Shown: positions 50,793 to 60,728, counted from the stretch's first letter. The stretch: DNA of 64,000 nucleotides from Myxococcaceae bacterium JPH2 (GCA_016458225.1 JAEMGR010000032.1:1-64000); one strand, 5' to 3'. Made by a program: numbers and translations. Notes: generated from the letters alone by a model not told the origin.

Positions 50793-52970
50793 CTACTTCG
50801 GCGCGGGCGCCGCCAGCTTCTTCGACGCGTTGGGCAGGTACGTCATGCCCAGCTCGTTGAAGAGGAAGGAGTAGACGTCCACCTCCTGCTCGACGCGGGC
50901 GGACAGCGGCGTGCCGGCGCCGTGGCCCGTCTCCGCGTTGGCGCGCAGGAGGATGGGGAACTTGGAGGCGGTGGCCGCCTGCATCCGCGCCACCATCTTG
51001 CGCGAGTGGAACGGGTCCACGCGCGGATCATTCGCGCCCGAGGTGAAGAGGACGGAGGGGTACTTCGTGCCGTCCACGACGTGGTGATAGGGCGAGTACC
51101 CGTACAGGGCCTTGAACTGCTCGGGGTCCTTCACCGAGCCGTACTCCGTCACGTTGAACTGACCGTTGGAGGTCTGCTCGGAGCGGAGCATGTCGTAGAG
51201 GCCCACGCGGGCGACGACGACGCGGTACAGCTCCGGGTGTTGGGTGACGGCCGCGCCCATCAGCAGGCCGCCGTTGCTGCCGCCCTGGATGGCCAGCTTC
51301 TTGGGCGACGTGTACTTCTGGTCCACCATCAGCTTGGCGCAGGCGTAGAAGTCATCGAAGACGTTCTGCTTGTGGGTGAGCGAGCCGCCCGTGTGCCACG
51401 CCTCGCCGAACTCGGAGCCGCCGCGCAGGTTGGTCTGCACGAAGACGCCGCCTTGCTCCAGCCACATGGCGACCAGCGGGCTGTAGCCAGGGGTGCTCGA
51501 GATGTTGAAGCCGCCGTAGCCCGTGATGAGCGTGGGGTTCTTGCCGTCGAGCTTCGTGCCCTTCTTGCGCAGGATGGTGAGCGGAACGTCCGTGCCGTCC
51601 TTGGACTTGGCGGTGGTGCGGATGACCTCCACGCCGCTGATGTCGATGGGCGCCGTCTTGGCCATGGCCGTCTTCGCCATCGCGCCATCCTTGGCGGAGT
51701 AGCGGTACCAGGCCGGCGGCGTCACGAAGCTGCTGACCGCGACGAGCACGTCATCGCCCGACTGGCGCACCACCGCGTTGACGCTCGACACGGCCGGCGT
51801 GGGCACCAGGCCGAGCGACTGGCCCTTCAGGTCCACCGCGCGCAGCTGCGACGGCCCGCCGAGCTGCTCGAGGATGTACAGCCGGCTCGCGGTGGCGCTG
51901 AAGCCCTGGATGGTCGCCTCACCCTCGGGCACGAGCACCGTGGCCTTGTCGAGCGTGGGCGTGGCCAAGGGCAGGCGCAGCACCTTGCCGCGCGGCGCGT
52001 CCTTGCGGCTGAGCAGATACACGGCGCCGTCATTGCCGAAGCTGAGCCCCACCACCTTGTCCTCGTACTTCGACACCTGCGCCCACGCGCCGGTGGGGCC
52101 GCGCAGGTACAGCGCGAACTCGCCGCCGTCGCCGTTGGCCGCGATCGCGGAGGTGAACTTGCCGTCCGGCGACACGTCCAGCTTGGTCATCGCGATGCGC
52201 GGGAAGTCCTTGCCCAGCGCATACGCGTCCTGCTCGGTGGGCGTGCCCAGCTTGTGGAAGTACACCTGCTGGAAGAAGTTGCGGTCGGCCAGCGCGCGCT
52301 CCTCGCCGCGCGGATAGCGCGTGTAGAAGAAGCCCGTGCCGTCCCCGTTCCACGCGAGGTCGCCACCCGCCGTGCCGCCGTTGACGCGAGGCACGACTTC
52401 ATTGGCCACGGCCTGTCCCGTCACCACGTCATAGACGCTGACGTCGCCGCTCTCGGTGCCGCCCTTCGACATCGACACGGCGACCTTCTTGCCGTCCAGC
52501 GTGGGGCGCACGAAGTCGATGATGGTGTGCCCGGTGGGATCCACCACGGTGGGGTCAAGAAGCACGCGCTCCTTGGACGTGTCCTCCAGCGAGGGGAGCA
52601 CCACCAGCACCGGCTGCTGCTTGGGGGGCTCGGACTTCAGCGCGAACAGCGTGCCGCCCGCTTCCTCCAGCCCGAAGTAGGCCGCGGACTTCCACTCCAG
52701 GATTTCAGTGATGCGGCGGCGCAGCGGCTCGCGACCGGGCAGCTTGTCCAGCACGGAGCGGGTGAAGGCGTTCTGTCCATCGTTCCACTGCTGCACCTTC
52801 GGGTCCGCCGACGGCTCCATCCATCGGTACGGATCCGCCACGGTGGTGTCGTGGTACGTGTCCTCGACGGGCACTTTCTCCGCCACGGGCGGCTTGATGG
52901 GGGCCTTGCCCGCGGCGCTGGAGGCCAGCGGCAGCAGCAGGGCGGACAGGACAGCGGTCTTCACGGTCAC
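50793..52970 (-). CDS. Prolyl oligopeptidase (S9A)
   Basis: A 725-residue secreted or periplasmic enzyme starting with GTG at 52970 (GAGGTG upstream). A signal peptide (KTAVLSALLLPLASSAAG) precedes the S9A N-terminus DPYRWMEP. A seven-bladed propeller fills about 70-420. The alpha/beta-hydrolase domain has the nucleophile motif QGGSNGGLLMGA, Asp in GANDPRVDPFHSRK and His in AETGHGAG. It cleaves short peptides after proline. It is a common myxobacterial secreted peptidase. Confidence 0.95.
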   Translation of the reverse strand: MTVKTAVLSALLLPLASSAAGKAPIKPPVAEKVPVEDTYHDTTVADPYRWMEPSADPKVQQWNDGQNAFTRSVLDKLPGREPLRRRITEILEWKSAAYFGLEEAGGTLFALKSEPPKQQPVLVVLPSLEDTSKERVLLDPTVVDPTGHTIIDFVRPTLDGKKVAVSMSKGGTESGDVSVYDVVTGQAVANEVVPRVNGGTAGGDLAWNGDGTGFFYTRYPRGEERALADRNFFQQVYFHKLGTPTEQDAYALGKDFPRIAMTKLDVSPDGKFTSAIAANGDGGEFALYLRGPTGAWAQVSKYEDKVVGLSFGNDGAVYLLSRKDAPRGKVLRLPLATPTLDKATVLVPEGEATIQGFSATASRLYILEQLGGPSQLRAVDLKGQSLGLVPTPAVSSVNAVVRQSGDDVLVAVSSFVTPPAWYRYSAKDGAMAKTAMAKTAPIDISGVEVIRTTAKSKDGTDVPLTILRKKGTKLDGKNPTLITGYGGFNISSTPGYSPLVAMWLEQGGVFVQTNLRGGSEFGEAWHTGGSLTHKQNVFDDFYACAKLMVDQKYTSPKKLAIQGGSNGGLLMGAAVTQHPELYRVVVARVGLYDMLRSEQTSNGQFNVTEYGSVKDPEQFKALYGYSPYHHVVDGTKYPSVLFTSGANDPRVDPFHSRKMVARMQAATASKFPILLRANAETGHGAGTPLSARVEQEVDVYSFLFNELGMTYLPNASKKLAAPAPK

Positions 52971-53097
52971 GGGACACCTCGGTGAGGAGGGCGGGGGGAA
53001 TGGAGGGCGGAGCCTGCCATGCCCCCGGAGCCCGCGCGTACCCGCAATGCGTCAAGGAATGCCTGGGCTGTCCAGGTGTTGGGCGGCGCGCTCGCGC

Positions 53098-54594
53098 TCA
53101 GCGCAGCGGCAGCTCGACCAGCGCGGCAGAGAAGCGATCGAACGCCTCTGTCGCGGGCAGCGCCGTGCTCTCATCCATGTTGCCGAGCATCAGCGCGAAG
53201 ACGACGCGGGGATGCTCGGGGTCCGTCGGTCGCTCGGCCACCCCCACGAAGCACTTCTGTCCGGACAGCGTGCCCGTCTTCGCGCGAATGCGGCCAGCCG
53301 TGCGAGCGGTGGTGGGGCGGCCCGCCAGGGTCCCATCCACGCCGGACACCGGGAGGCTGTCGAGGAAGGCGTTCGCGTACGGCTCGTTCAGGCTGGTGAG
53401 CACCACGCGCGCGAGTCCCCGCGCGGTCGCGAGGTTGTAGCGAGACAGGCCGCTGCCATCCACGGGGCGCAAGTCGCGCGCGGCGATGCCTCGGCGCGTC
53501 AGCTCCTGCATCAGCGCCGTGCGCAGCGCGCCGAAGCCCTCCTGTCCCGTGCGCTCGCGCGCGAAGCGCATGCCCAGCCGCTCCGCGTAGAGGTTGAGCG
53601 ATTCCTTGTTGGTGGCGCGCACCAGGTCCGCCAGGGGCGGGCTCGCCAGCTCCACGAGCGGCACGGGGACGGGCGGCATCGGGCCCGTGGGCGCCTCCAG
53701 CGTGAGGGGCAGGCGCGTGACGCCGAGCTTCGTCAACGAGGCATCCACGCACGCGGCGAACAGCGCCTGCGGCTCATCCACGGCCAGGCGCACGGTCGCG
53801 GCGCGCGGGCACGGCCCTCCCGCGGGTGAGCGCCAGGTGCAGTGCACGCCCGGTCCGCCCCGCTGTCGCGTGCACGCGAGGCTGGCGCGGTCCGCGTTCG
53901 CATCCACGTTCACGCGGGTGGGGAAGGTGGCGAAGGTGGGCGTGAGCTGCGTGCTGGGCGCGTCCGCGCAGGTGGCGCCCGGTGCGCGAGCGAGCGCGAG
54001 GTCCACCACGTTCTCTCGAAATACGAAGGCGGTGGGCGCGGCGCTGTAGGCATACGCGGCATCGTCCCAGGCCCAGCCCGGACCGAGGGGCAGCTCTCCG
54101 TCGTCCGTGCCTCGCACGCGCACGGAGCCGCGCCATTGCTGGATGCCTCGGTCCCGCATGGCCTCCGCGATGAGGTCGCACGCGGCCGCCGTCTCCGGGA
54201 AGCGCCACGAGCCCAGCGAAGGGTCGCCCGAGGCCTGCGCCACCACGTCGCCCAGGAAGAGGCCCCCCAGCTGCGTGCCCTCCAGCGTCACCGGGGTGCG
54301 GAAGCGGAAGTCTGCGCCCAACGCGGACAGGGCCGCCGAGGTGGAGACCACCTTCATCGTCGAGGCCGGCAGCAGCCGGACCTGCTCCCGGTGCGTGTAC
54401 AGGGGCTGACCGGTGCGCGCGTCCACCACATACGCGGACGCGAGCGCGCCTTCGTCCTCCAAGGTGGCGAAGACCGCGTCGGCCACCCCGGGCAGCGTCG
54501 CGTGGTCGGGCTGGTCCGGCTTGCGCTCGTGGACGCACCCCGGAGAGGAGAGGACGGCAGTCAACAAGGAAGCGACGAAGAGGGCGCGGCGCAT
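53098..54594 (-). CDS. D-alanyl-D-alanine carboxypeptidase/endopeptidase (PBP4/DacB type), lipoprotein
   Basis: A 498-residue lipoprotein (ATG at 54594, lipobox ending PGC, Cys20). Penicillin-binding motifs are SxxK at 78-81 (ASTMK), SxN in ATNKESLNLYAE and KTG in IRAKTGTLSGQKCF. The order and DGSGLSRYNLAT match DacB/PBP4, which trims peptidoglycan cross-links. The lipid anchor is unusual but found in several delta-proteobacteria. A longer reading upstream to 55473 overlaps the RdgC-like genes and is rejected. Confidence 0.93.
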   Translation of the reverse strand: MRRALFVASLLTAVLSSPGCVHERKPDQPDHATLPGVADAVFATLEDEGALASAYVVDARTGQPLYTHREQVRLLPASTMKVVSTSAALSALGADFRFRTPVTLEGTQLGGLFLGDVVAQASGDPSLGSWRFPETAAACDLIAEAMRDRGIQQWRGSVRVRGTDDGELPLGPGWAWDDAAYAYSAAPTAFVFRENVVDLALARAPGATCADAPSTQLTPTFATFPTRVNVDANADRASLACTRQRGGPGVHCTWRSPAGGPCPRAATVRLAVDEPQALFAACVDASLTKLGVTRLPLTLEAPTGPMPPVPVPLVELASPPLADLVRATNKESLNLYAERLGMRFARERTGQEGFGALRTALMQELTRRGIAARDLRPVDGSGLSRYNLATARGLARVVLTSLNEPYANAFLDSLPVSGVDGTLAGRPTTARTAGRIRAKTGTLSGQKCFVGVAERPTDPEHPRVVFALMLGNMDESTALPATEAFDRFSAALVELPLR

Positions 54595-54717
54595 GGAGGG
54601 CCGACACGCTAATGCCCCGCTGGCATGGCTGCCACGGGCCCGCGAGCCAGGGCTCGCCCTGTCGACACCACGAGTGCCTTGACGCCGTGGCGTGGGACCA
54701 CCATCCTGCCGCGCCCC

Positions 54718-55374
54718 ATGCCTGTCCTTCGTGGTGCTGTCACCTTCTCGCGCTTCCGGGCGGAGCCGTCCAAAGATGCCTCGGCTGAAGCCAAGCGCTG
54801 GCTGTCCAAGGGCCTGAAGTCCCATGCCTTCGAGGCCATCGATCGCCGCTCTGAAGACGAGCGCGCGGCGGGTTTCGTCGAGCTGGAGAACACCGAGGCC
54901 TCCGACTTCTCCGTCTCCAATCTCTTCCATGGCGAGTACGCGCTGTTCGCGTTCCGCATCGACACGCTCAAGGTCCCGGCCTCGCTGATGAAGGCCGAGC
55001 TGGACAAGTGGACCGCGGCGTTCACGAAAGAGAACGACCGTCCCCCGGCGCGCGCGGAGAAGAACCGCCAGCGCGCCGAGCTGAAGCAGCTCCTGCGCCA
55101 GCGCGCCGTGCCTCGCACCGCCGTGCTGGACGTGAGCTGGAACTTGAAGACGCAGCAGCTTCAAATCTGGGCCGCGTCGCGCAAGACGGTGGAGGAGATC
55201 CTCGTCGCGCTGGAGAACGCGTTGCCGGTGAAGCTGACCAGCCTGACCCCGGCGGAGCTGGCGCTCAAGGCGGGCATCGATGAGAAGTCCCTGGGGCCCA
55301 CCCCGGAGCTGCTGGGCGTGGACTTGCCCGCCTTGACGGCGGCGGTGGAGGAGGTGGCGCATGGCGCGGCGTGA
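54718..55374 (+). CDS. RdgC-like protein, N-terminal part
   Basis: A 218-residue protein beginning MPVLRGAVTFSRFRAEP. It has the RdgC-type segment FSVSNLFHGEYALFAFRIDT then LKVPASLMKAELDKWTAAF, RAEKNRQRAELKQLLRQRAV and LDVSWNLKTQQLQIWAAS. RdgC binds DNA as a ring-shaped dimer and limits RecA function. It corresponds to the N-terminal half of RdgC. It overlaps the next gene by 14 nt in another frame, and both together give the full family length. Upstream it is divergent from the PBP4 gene. Confidence 0.78.
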   Translation: MPVLRGAVTFSRFRAEPSKDASAEAKRWLSKGLKSHAFEAIDRRSEDERAAGFVELENTEASDFSVSNLFHGEYALFAFRIDTLKVPASLMKAELDKWTAAFTKENDRPPARAEKNRQRAELKQLLRQRAVPRTAVLDVSWNLKTQQLQIWAASRKTVEEILVALENALPVKLTSLTPAELALKAGIDEKSLGPTPELLGVDLPALTAAVEEVAHGAA

Positions 55375-56050
55375 GCAGGCTCGGGAAGAGGCGGCGTTCA
55401 ACCGCGGTGATGTCGGCGTCGATGGCGCGGCCACCGAGGAGGAGAAGGACGAAGCCGAAGTCGAAAAGGGCAAAGCCCGCGAGCAGCTGCTGCGCGGCCG
55501 GGCCTATCTCGGTCGAGAGTTCCTCACCTGGCTCTTGTGGCGCTCGGAGACGGGCGACGCGCTGGTGGAGCACGACGGCACGGGCGTGGTCGTCCTGTTC
55601 CTCGGCAAGGTGGTGCTGAGGGGCGTGGCGGGTGACGTCACCGAGCTGAGCGCGCGCGGCACGCTGGCGCCGTACTCGGAGCAGGTGCGCCACTCGCTGG
55701 ACCGCGGGCTGCTCATCGCGCAGGGCCGCCTGCGCCTGGCCCACGGCGAGCGCGAGTACGAAGTCACGCTCGACGCCGAGTTCCTCGACATCCGCGCCGC
55801 GAAGCTGCCCGCGCTGATGACCGAGGAAGAGGACGATCAGCTCTCCGAGCGCTTGGACCTGAGCGAGCAGCTCTCCGCCATGGTGGACGCGCTGGTGCAG
55901 GCGTTCCTGGTGGTGCGCGCGGGCAAGACGTGGAGCAAGCAGGTGGTGCCCGCGATGAAGGAGTGGATGCGCGGCGAGGAGAAGGGCGCGGACGCGCTCG
56001 CCAAGGCCTCGCGTGCGCGCGGACGGGACGCGCGCTCCGCTCGCGGCTGA
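55361..56050 (+). CDS. RdgC-like protein, C-terminal partner
   Basis: A 229-residue protein starting with ATG at 55361, with GGAGGAGGTG just upstream. The segment RAYLGREFLTWLLWRSETGD resembles the central RdgC motif (EFLTWLWWRSE), followed by strands and a coiled C-terminus. Residues 1-40 are charged and disordered. It probably works with the upstream protein. The good Shine-Dalgarno argues for two real genes rather than a sequencing frameshift. Confidence 0.75.
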   Translation: MARREQAREEAAFNRGDVGVDGAATEEEKDEAEVEKGKAREQLLRGRAYLGREFLTWLLWRSETGDALVEHDGTGVVVLFLGKVVLRGVAGDVTELSARGTLAPYSEQVRHSLDRGLLIAQGRLRLAHGEREYEVTLDAEFLDIRAAKLPALMTEEEDDQLSERLDLSEQLSAMVDALVQAFLVVRAGKTWSKQVVPAMKEWMRGEEKGADALAKASRARGRDARSARG

Positions 56051-56123
56051 GTCCGGCCGGCCGGGGGGCATTCCAGCGCATGCGGGCGGACGGGCGTCCC
56101 GGACCGGGATACGCTCGGCCCCC

Positions 56124-58844
56124 ATGCGCTGGCACCTCCCTCTCCTCCTGTCTGTCGTATCGATTGGCTGTGCCCACGCGCCGGAGCCAGCGGCACCGAC
56201 TCCCGCGCCCGTCACGGCCGCCGTGCAGTGGCCCGAGCCCCATCCGCCCGACCTGCGGCTGTCCGACTCGGTCCGTCCCCTGCACTATGAGCTGGACCTG
56301 AAGCTCATTCCGTCCGACCCGACGTACTCGGGCAGCGTGACGGTGGACCTGGAGGTCCGCGAGCCCGTGCGCCAGTTCTGGCTGCACGCCCAGGACCTGA
56401 CCATCGGGCAGGCCCAGGTGCAGGTGGGCGAGCGCACGCTGGAGGCGAAGGCCGTCACGGAGACGGACGGCCGCCTCGGCGTGCTCCTGCCCGAGGCGCT
56501 CCCCGCCGGCCACGCGCGCCTCACGGTGACGTTCTCCGGCCACGCGGACCGCGAGCGCAGCCAGGGCCTCTACGCGGTGGAGGAGGGCGGCGAGTCGTAC
56601 CTGTACACGTTCTTCGAGCCCATCGACGCGCGGCGGGCCTTCCCGTGCTTCGACGAGCCGACCTTCAAGGTGCCGTGGCGTCTGCGCTTCACGGTGAAGC
56701 AGGGCCACGTGGCGCTGGCCAACCACCCGGTCGTCTCGCGCGAGCCGCTGGCGGACGGCCTGGAGCGCGTCACGTTCGCGGAGAGCCGGCCCATGCCGAG
56801 CTACCTGGTCGCCTTCATGGTGGGCCCCTTCGACGTGGTGGAGGCGGGCACGGTGGGCCGTCAGCCCGTGCCGCTGCGCTTCATCGTGCCCAAGGGCCGC
56901 GGCCCGGAGACGCGCTACGCGGCCAGCGTCACGCCGCGCATCGTGAAGACGCTGGAGGACTTCTTCGATCAGCCGTACCCCTACGAGAAGCTCGATGTGG
57001 CGGTGGTGCCGCGCTACTGGGGCACCATGGAGCACCCGGGCATCGTCGCGCTGGGGCAGCCGATCACCCTCATCCGCCCGGACGAGGAGACGCTGCGGCG
57101 CCGCAAGTTCTACGTGAACATCGCGGGGCACGAGCTGGGCCACTACTGGTTCGGCGACATCGTCACGTGCAAGTGGTGGGACGACATCTGGCTCAACGAG
57201 TCGTTCACCTCGTGGTTGGACCGCCACACGATGGATGGCGTGGAGCCGAAGTGGAACTACGCGCAGCAGCAGACGTTGGGCTCCATGTCGTTCGCGCTGG
57301 AGTCGGACGCGCTGGATGCGGTGCCCACCGTGCGCAAGTCGGTGAGCTCCACGGGGGACATCATCGGCTCGTTCGACAACGGCACCACGTACGCCAAGGG
57401 CTCGGCCATCATCGGCATGTTCGAGGCGTGGCTGGGGCCGGACCGCCTGCGCGACGTGCTGCGCGCGTACACCCGCAAGCACGCGTGGGGCGTGGTGGAT
57501 GCAGGGGACTTCCTCGCCTCGCTGTCCGAGGCGGTGGGGCCCGAGGCCGCGCTCGCGTGGCGGGGCTTCGTGGAACAGCCCGGCGCGCCGCGCATCGCCG
57601 CGGAGCTGGAGTGCAAGGCCGGGGCGCCCGCGAAGCTGAAGCTGTCCCAGGAGCGCTATCTGCCCGTGGGCTCGTCGGCGGATCGCGCGCGCACCTGGGA
57701 TGTACCGGTGTGCGTGCGCGCTGGAACGGGCGCCAAGGCCACGCGCACCTGCAAGCTGCTGACAGAGGCCACGGGCGAGATGGAGCTGCCCGGCAAGAGC
57801 TGCCCCAAGTGGGTGCTGCTCAACGCGGGCGGCACGGGCTACTACCGCTCCGGCTACACGCGCGAGCAACTGGCCCGGCTGCTCGCGGTGCCGAGCGGCA
57901 CGCTCTCCGTGACGGAGCAGGGCGCGCTGATGGCGGACCTGGACGCCGCGGTGGGCCGGGGTGACATCCCGCTGGGCGAGGCGCTGAAGGCGGTGCCCGC
58001 GACGGCCCTCAACCCCAGCCGGCTCGTGCGCGAGAGCGGCGCCGAGCTGCTGGGGCGGGTGCGCCTGGATCACCTCACGCCCGCGGAGCGCACGAGCTTC
58101 CAGGGCTGGGTGCGCTCGCTCTACGGCCCGCAGGCCCGGGCCCTTGGCTGGCTGCCCAAGGCGGGTGAGGAAGACGAGACGCGCGAGGCGCGCACGTCGC
58201 TGGTGTGGCAGGCGGCGAACCTGGGGGATGACCCGGCGCTCAACCAGGAGGCGCGGCGGCTCGCGAACGCGTGGCTTGCGCGCCATGACTCGGTGGACGC
58301 GGACACCGTGCCGTCCGCGCTGATGACGGCGGCGCGGCATGGCGACGCGGCGTTGTTCGATGCGCTGCTCGCCGAGGCGAAGAAGGAGACGGACCGCAAC
58401 GCGCGTCTGCGTCTGCTCGGCGCGCTGGGTCGGTTCCGCGAGCCCGCGTTGGCCCACCGCGCCCTGGAGCTGCTGCTGTCGCCGGACTTCGACGCGCGCG
58501 ATACCCACATCATCCTCATCGGCCAGTTGCAGGACACGGAGACGATGCGGGATGCCTGGGCGTACCTGCGCGACCACTACGACGCCATCATGGGGCCCAT
58601 GCGCTCGGATGATGCGGGCGGGGTGCTCAAGCTGCTCGGCAACCTGTGCGACGACGCCACGCGCTCCGAGGTCGAGGCCTTCCTCACCCCGCGCGTCGCC
58701 AAGGTGGAAGGTGGAGCCCGTGAGCTGTCACGGGCCCTGGAGTCCATCCACCTGTGCCTCGAGTCCCAGCACATCCATCAGCAGAGCGTGCGCGACTTCT
58801 TGCGCGCGCCGGCGGCCGTGCCGTCCGCGGCGAAGCGGCGCTGA
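56124..58844 (+). CDS. M1-family aminopeptidase lipoprotein
   Basis: A 906-residue lipoprotein (ATG at 56124; lipobox SIGC, Cys16). The M1 domain has zinc motif H336-E337-L-G-H340 with third ligand Glu359 (WLNESF) 18 residues later. The exopeptidase motif that is normally GAMEN is GTMEHPG. The C-terminal ERAP1-like helical domain (about 500-906) is complete. It should remove N-terminal residues from peptides at the cell envelope. Its end converges with the phosphate transporter gene. Confidence 0.94.
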   Translation: MRWHLPLLLSVVSIGCAHAPEPAAPTPAPVTAAVQWPEPHPPDLRLSDSVRPLHYELDLKLIPSDPTYSGSVTVDLEVREPVRQFWLHAQDLTIGQAQVQVGERTLEAKAVTETDGRLGVLLPEALPAGHARLTVTFSGHADRERSQGLYAVEEGGESYLYTFFEPIDARRAFPCFDEPTFKVPWRLRFTVKQGHVALANHPVVSREPLADGLERVTFAESRPMPSYLVAFMVGPFDVVEAGTVGRQPVPLRFIVPKGRGPETRYAASVTPRIVKTLEDFFDQPYPYEKLDVAVVPRYWGTMEHPGIVALGQPITLIRPDEETLRRRKFYVNIAGHELGHYWFGDIVTCKWWDDIWLNESFTSWLDRHTMDGVEPKWNYAQQQTLGSMSFALESDALDAVPTVRKSVSSTGDIIGSFDNGTTYAKGSAIIGMFEAWLGPDRLRDVLRAYTRKHAWGVVDAGDFLASLSEAVGPEAALAWRGFVEQPGAPRIAAELECKAGAPAKLKLSQERYLPVGSSADRARTWDVPVCVRAGTGAKATRTCKLLTEATGEMELPGKSCPKWVLLNAGGTGYYRSGYTREQLARLLAVPSGTLSVTEQGALMADLDAAVGRGDIPLGEALKAVPATALNPSRLVRESGAELLGRVRLDHLTPAERTSFQGWVRSLYGPQARALGWLPKAGEEDETREARTSLVWQAANLGDDPALNQEARRLANAWLARHDSVDADTVPSALMTAARHGDAALFDALLAEAKKETDRNARLRLLGALGRFREPALAHRALELLLSPDFDARDTHIILIGQLQDTETMRDAWAYLRDHYDAIMGPMRSDDAGGVLKLLGNLCDDATRSEVEAFLTPRVAKVEGGARELSRALESIHLCLESQHIHQQSVRDFLRAPAAVPSAAKRR

Positions 58845-58853
58845 AAAGCACGC

Positions 58854-58887
58854 GGGCGGCCGGCTCCATCGCTGGAGCGGGCCGCCC
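58854..58887 (-). terminator. Convergent terminator between M1 peptidase and Pit genes
   Basis: An outer 8-bp stem (58854-58861 with 58880-58887) and inner 5-bp stem (58863-58867 with 58874-58878, 6-nt loop) form a long hairpin. On the minus strand it is followed by TGCTTTTCA, a T-run, so it best terminates the Pit operon. It may also stop readthrough from the peptidase gene. Confidence 0.75.
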
Positions 58888-58918
58888 GGTAGGGACGACG
58901 TGAGGGCTGGCGTGAGCC

Positions 58919-59944
58919 TCAGCCCACCAACTGCATGATTCCCCACGTCAGCCCGTAGACGCACACCGCGGTGAGCGCGGCGGCGGGGATGGTGAAGACC
59001 CAGGCCCAGATGATGCGGCCGGCCACGCCCCACTTCACGGCGCGCCAGCCCTTGGTGGAGCCCACGCCGACGATGGCGCCGGTGATGGTGTGCGTGGTGG
59101 AGACGGGGATGCCCAGCTCGGCCAGGGCGATGATGGTGACTCCGCCGCCGGTCTCCGCGCAGAAGCCGCCGATGGGCGCCAGCTTGGTGAGGCTGTGTCC
59201 CATGGTGCGGACGATGCGCCAGCCGCCGAAGAAGGTGCCCATCGCGATGGCCGCGTGGCAGGAGATGATCATCCACCAGTCGATGTGGAACGGCCGGTCC
59301 TTCCAGATGGTGCCGAACAGCACCACGGCGATGATGCCCATGACCTTCTGCGCGTCATTGGTGCCGTGGCTGTAGGAGAAGATTCCCGACGAGACGAGCT
59401 GCAGGCGCCGGAACCACGAGTCCACCTTCAGCGGCGTCTGCTTGTGCACCACCCAGGTGCTGATGAGCATCATCGTCGTGCCGAGAATCATGCCGATGAG
59501 CGGCGACAGCACGATGAAGGCGGCGATCTTCGCGATGCCCGCGCCCACCAGGCCCTTCACGCCGAGCACCGGCAGGGTGGCGCCAATCATCCCGCCCGCC
59601 AGCGCGTGAGACGACGATGAGGGCAGGCCCCACCACCAGGTCAGCAGGTTCCAGGTGATGGCGCCCATCAACGCCGAGAAGATGACCATCAAGACAGCCG
59701 AGGGCCCCTGGGCTCGGAGCATGTCGAAGTTGATGATGCCCTTGCCCATGGTGTTGGCCACATGGACGCCCCCGCTGAACGCGGCGATGAAGTTGAAGAA
59801 GGCCGCCCAGGCGACGGCCAGGTTGGGGGACAGGACGCGCGTGGACACCACGGTGGCGATGGAGTTCGCCGCGTCGTGGAAGCCATTGATGAAATCGAAG
59901 ATGAGCGCGACCGCGACGATGGTGATGACAGCGGCGAGCAGCAT
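58919..59944 (-). CDS. pit: Inorganic phosphate transporter, Pit family
   Basis: A 341-residue membrane protein. It has the Pit duplicated signature INGFHDAANSIATVVSTR and SHGTNDAQKVMGIIAV. About ten hydrophobic spans are visible, with one central loop. It is a low-affinity metal-phosphate symporter. Its ATG lies 1 nt after the stop of the DUF47 gene, forming the common pit-pitA-accessory pair. The protein is shorter than E. coli PitA (499) but normal for the compact branch. Confidence 0.93.
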   Translation of the reverse strand: MLLAAVITIVAVALIFDFINGFHDAANSIATVVSTRVLSPNLAVAWAAFFNFIAAFSGGVHVANTMGKGIINFDMLRAQGPSAVLMVIFSALMGAITWNLLTWWWGLPSSSSHALAGGMIGATLPVLGVKGLVGAGIAKIAAFIVLSPLIGMILGTTMMLISTWVVHKQTPLKVDSWFRRLQLVSSGIFSYSHGTNDAQKVMGIIAVVLFGTIWKDRPFHIDWWMIISCHAAIAMGTFFGGWRIVRTMGHSLTKLAPIGGFCAETGGGVTIIALAELGIPVSTTHTITGAIVGVGSTKGWRAVKWGVAGRIIWAWVFTIPAAALTAVCVYGLTWGIMQLVG

Positions 59945-59945
59945 C

Positions 59946-60572
59946 TCAGGAGTGCTCCAGGACCACGCCCTCGATGACGTTCGCGACGTCGTTGCACTTG
60001 TCGGTCGCGGTCTCGATGAGGTCGTAGATTTCCTTCCACTTGATGATGGTGAGCGTGTCCATGCCGCTCTTGAAGAGCCGTCCCATCCCCGAGCGCAGGG
60101 CCTCGTCCGCCTGCGTCTCCAGCCGCTTGATTTCCTTGCAGCCCGCGAGGATCTGCGCCGGCTTCTTGATGAGCCGCAGCGCCGCGACGACCTCCTGGAC
60201 CTTCTCGGTGCAGAGCACCAGCACGCGCGCCAGCTCCGTGGCGTCCGGCAGGCTCTCGGTAATCTCGTAGTAGTGGAGCCGCGCCGCCGCCGCGTTGGTG
60301 AAGTCCAGCACGTCGTCGATGCGGGAGAGCAGGGCGTGAATCTGCGTCCGGTCGAACGGGGTGATGAACTGCTTGTGCAGACGGTTGAAGGCCTGGTGCG
60401 TCACCTCGTCACCGCGATGCTCAATGGCCTTGAGCTTCTGCACGCGCTCCGCCACGTCGCGGTAGTCGCTCAGCAGCGCGTGGAGCGTCCGCGCGCCTTC
60501 TACGGTGACCGCACACTGAGCATCGAAGTCGTCGAAGAACTCGTCCGACTTGGGCATCAGCTTCTCGAGCAT
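59946..60572 (-). CDS. DUF47 (PhoU-like) phosphate transport accessory protein
   Basis: A 208-residue, helical, soluble protein with the DUF47 signature KAIEHRGDEVTHQAFNRLHK and FITPFDRTQIHALLSRIDDV. Such proteins form PhoU-like bundles that bind metal and modulate Pit transporters. It is followed by pit with a 1-nt gap. The downstream region 60573-60728 shows no other gene. Confidence 0.92.
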   Translation of the reverse strand: MLEKLMPKSDEFFDDFDAQCAVTVEGARTLHALLSDYRDVAERVQKLKAIEHRGDEVTHQAFNRLHKQFITPFDRTQIHALLSRIDDVLDFTNAAAARLHYYEITESLPDATELARVLVLCTEKVQEVVAALRLIKKPAQILAGCKEIKRLETQADEALRSGMGRLFKSGMDTLTIIKWKEIYDLIETATDKCNDVANVIEGVVLEHS

Positions 60573-60728
60573 CGTCTCTCCCAGAGGCGCCTGCGCGCAC
60601 AGGCATGGAACGCCACGGTGGCCGTGACTTGGCCGTGACCCCTCCGTGGCGCGCCCGTGACTACCCTACTGGGGGAGAATCGCCAGCGTTCCGTGAAATC
60701 CCCCTCGAATTTCGCGGGCTTGCGGCGT

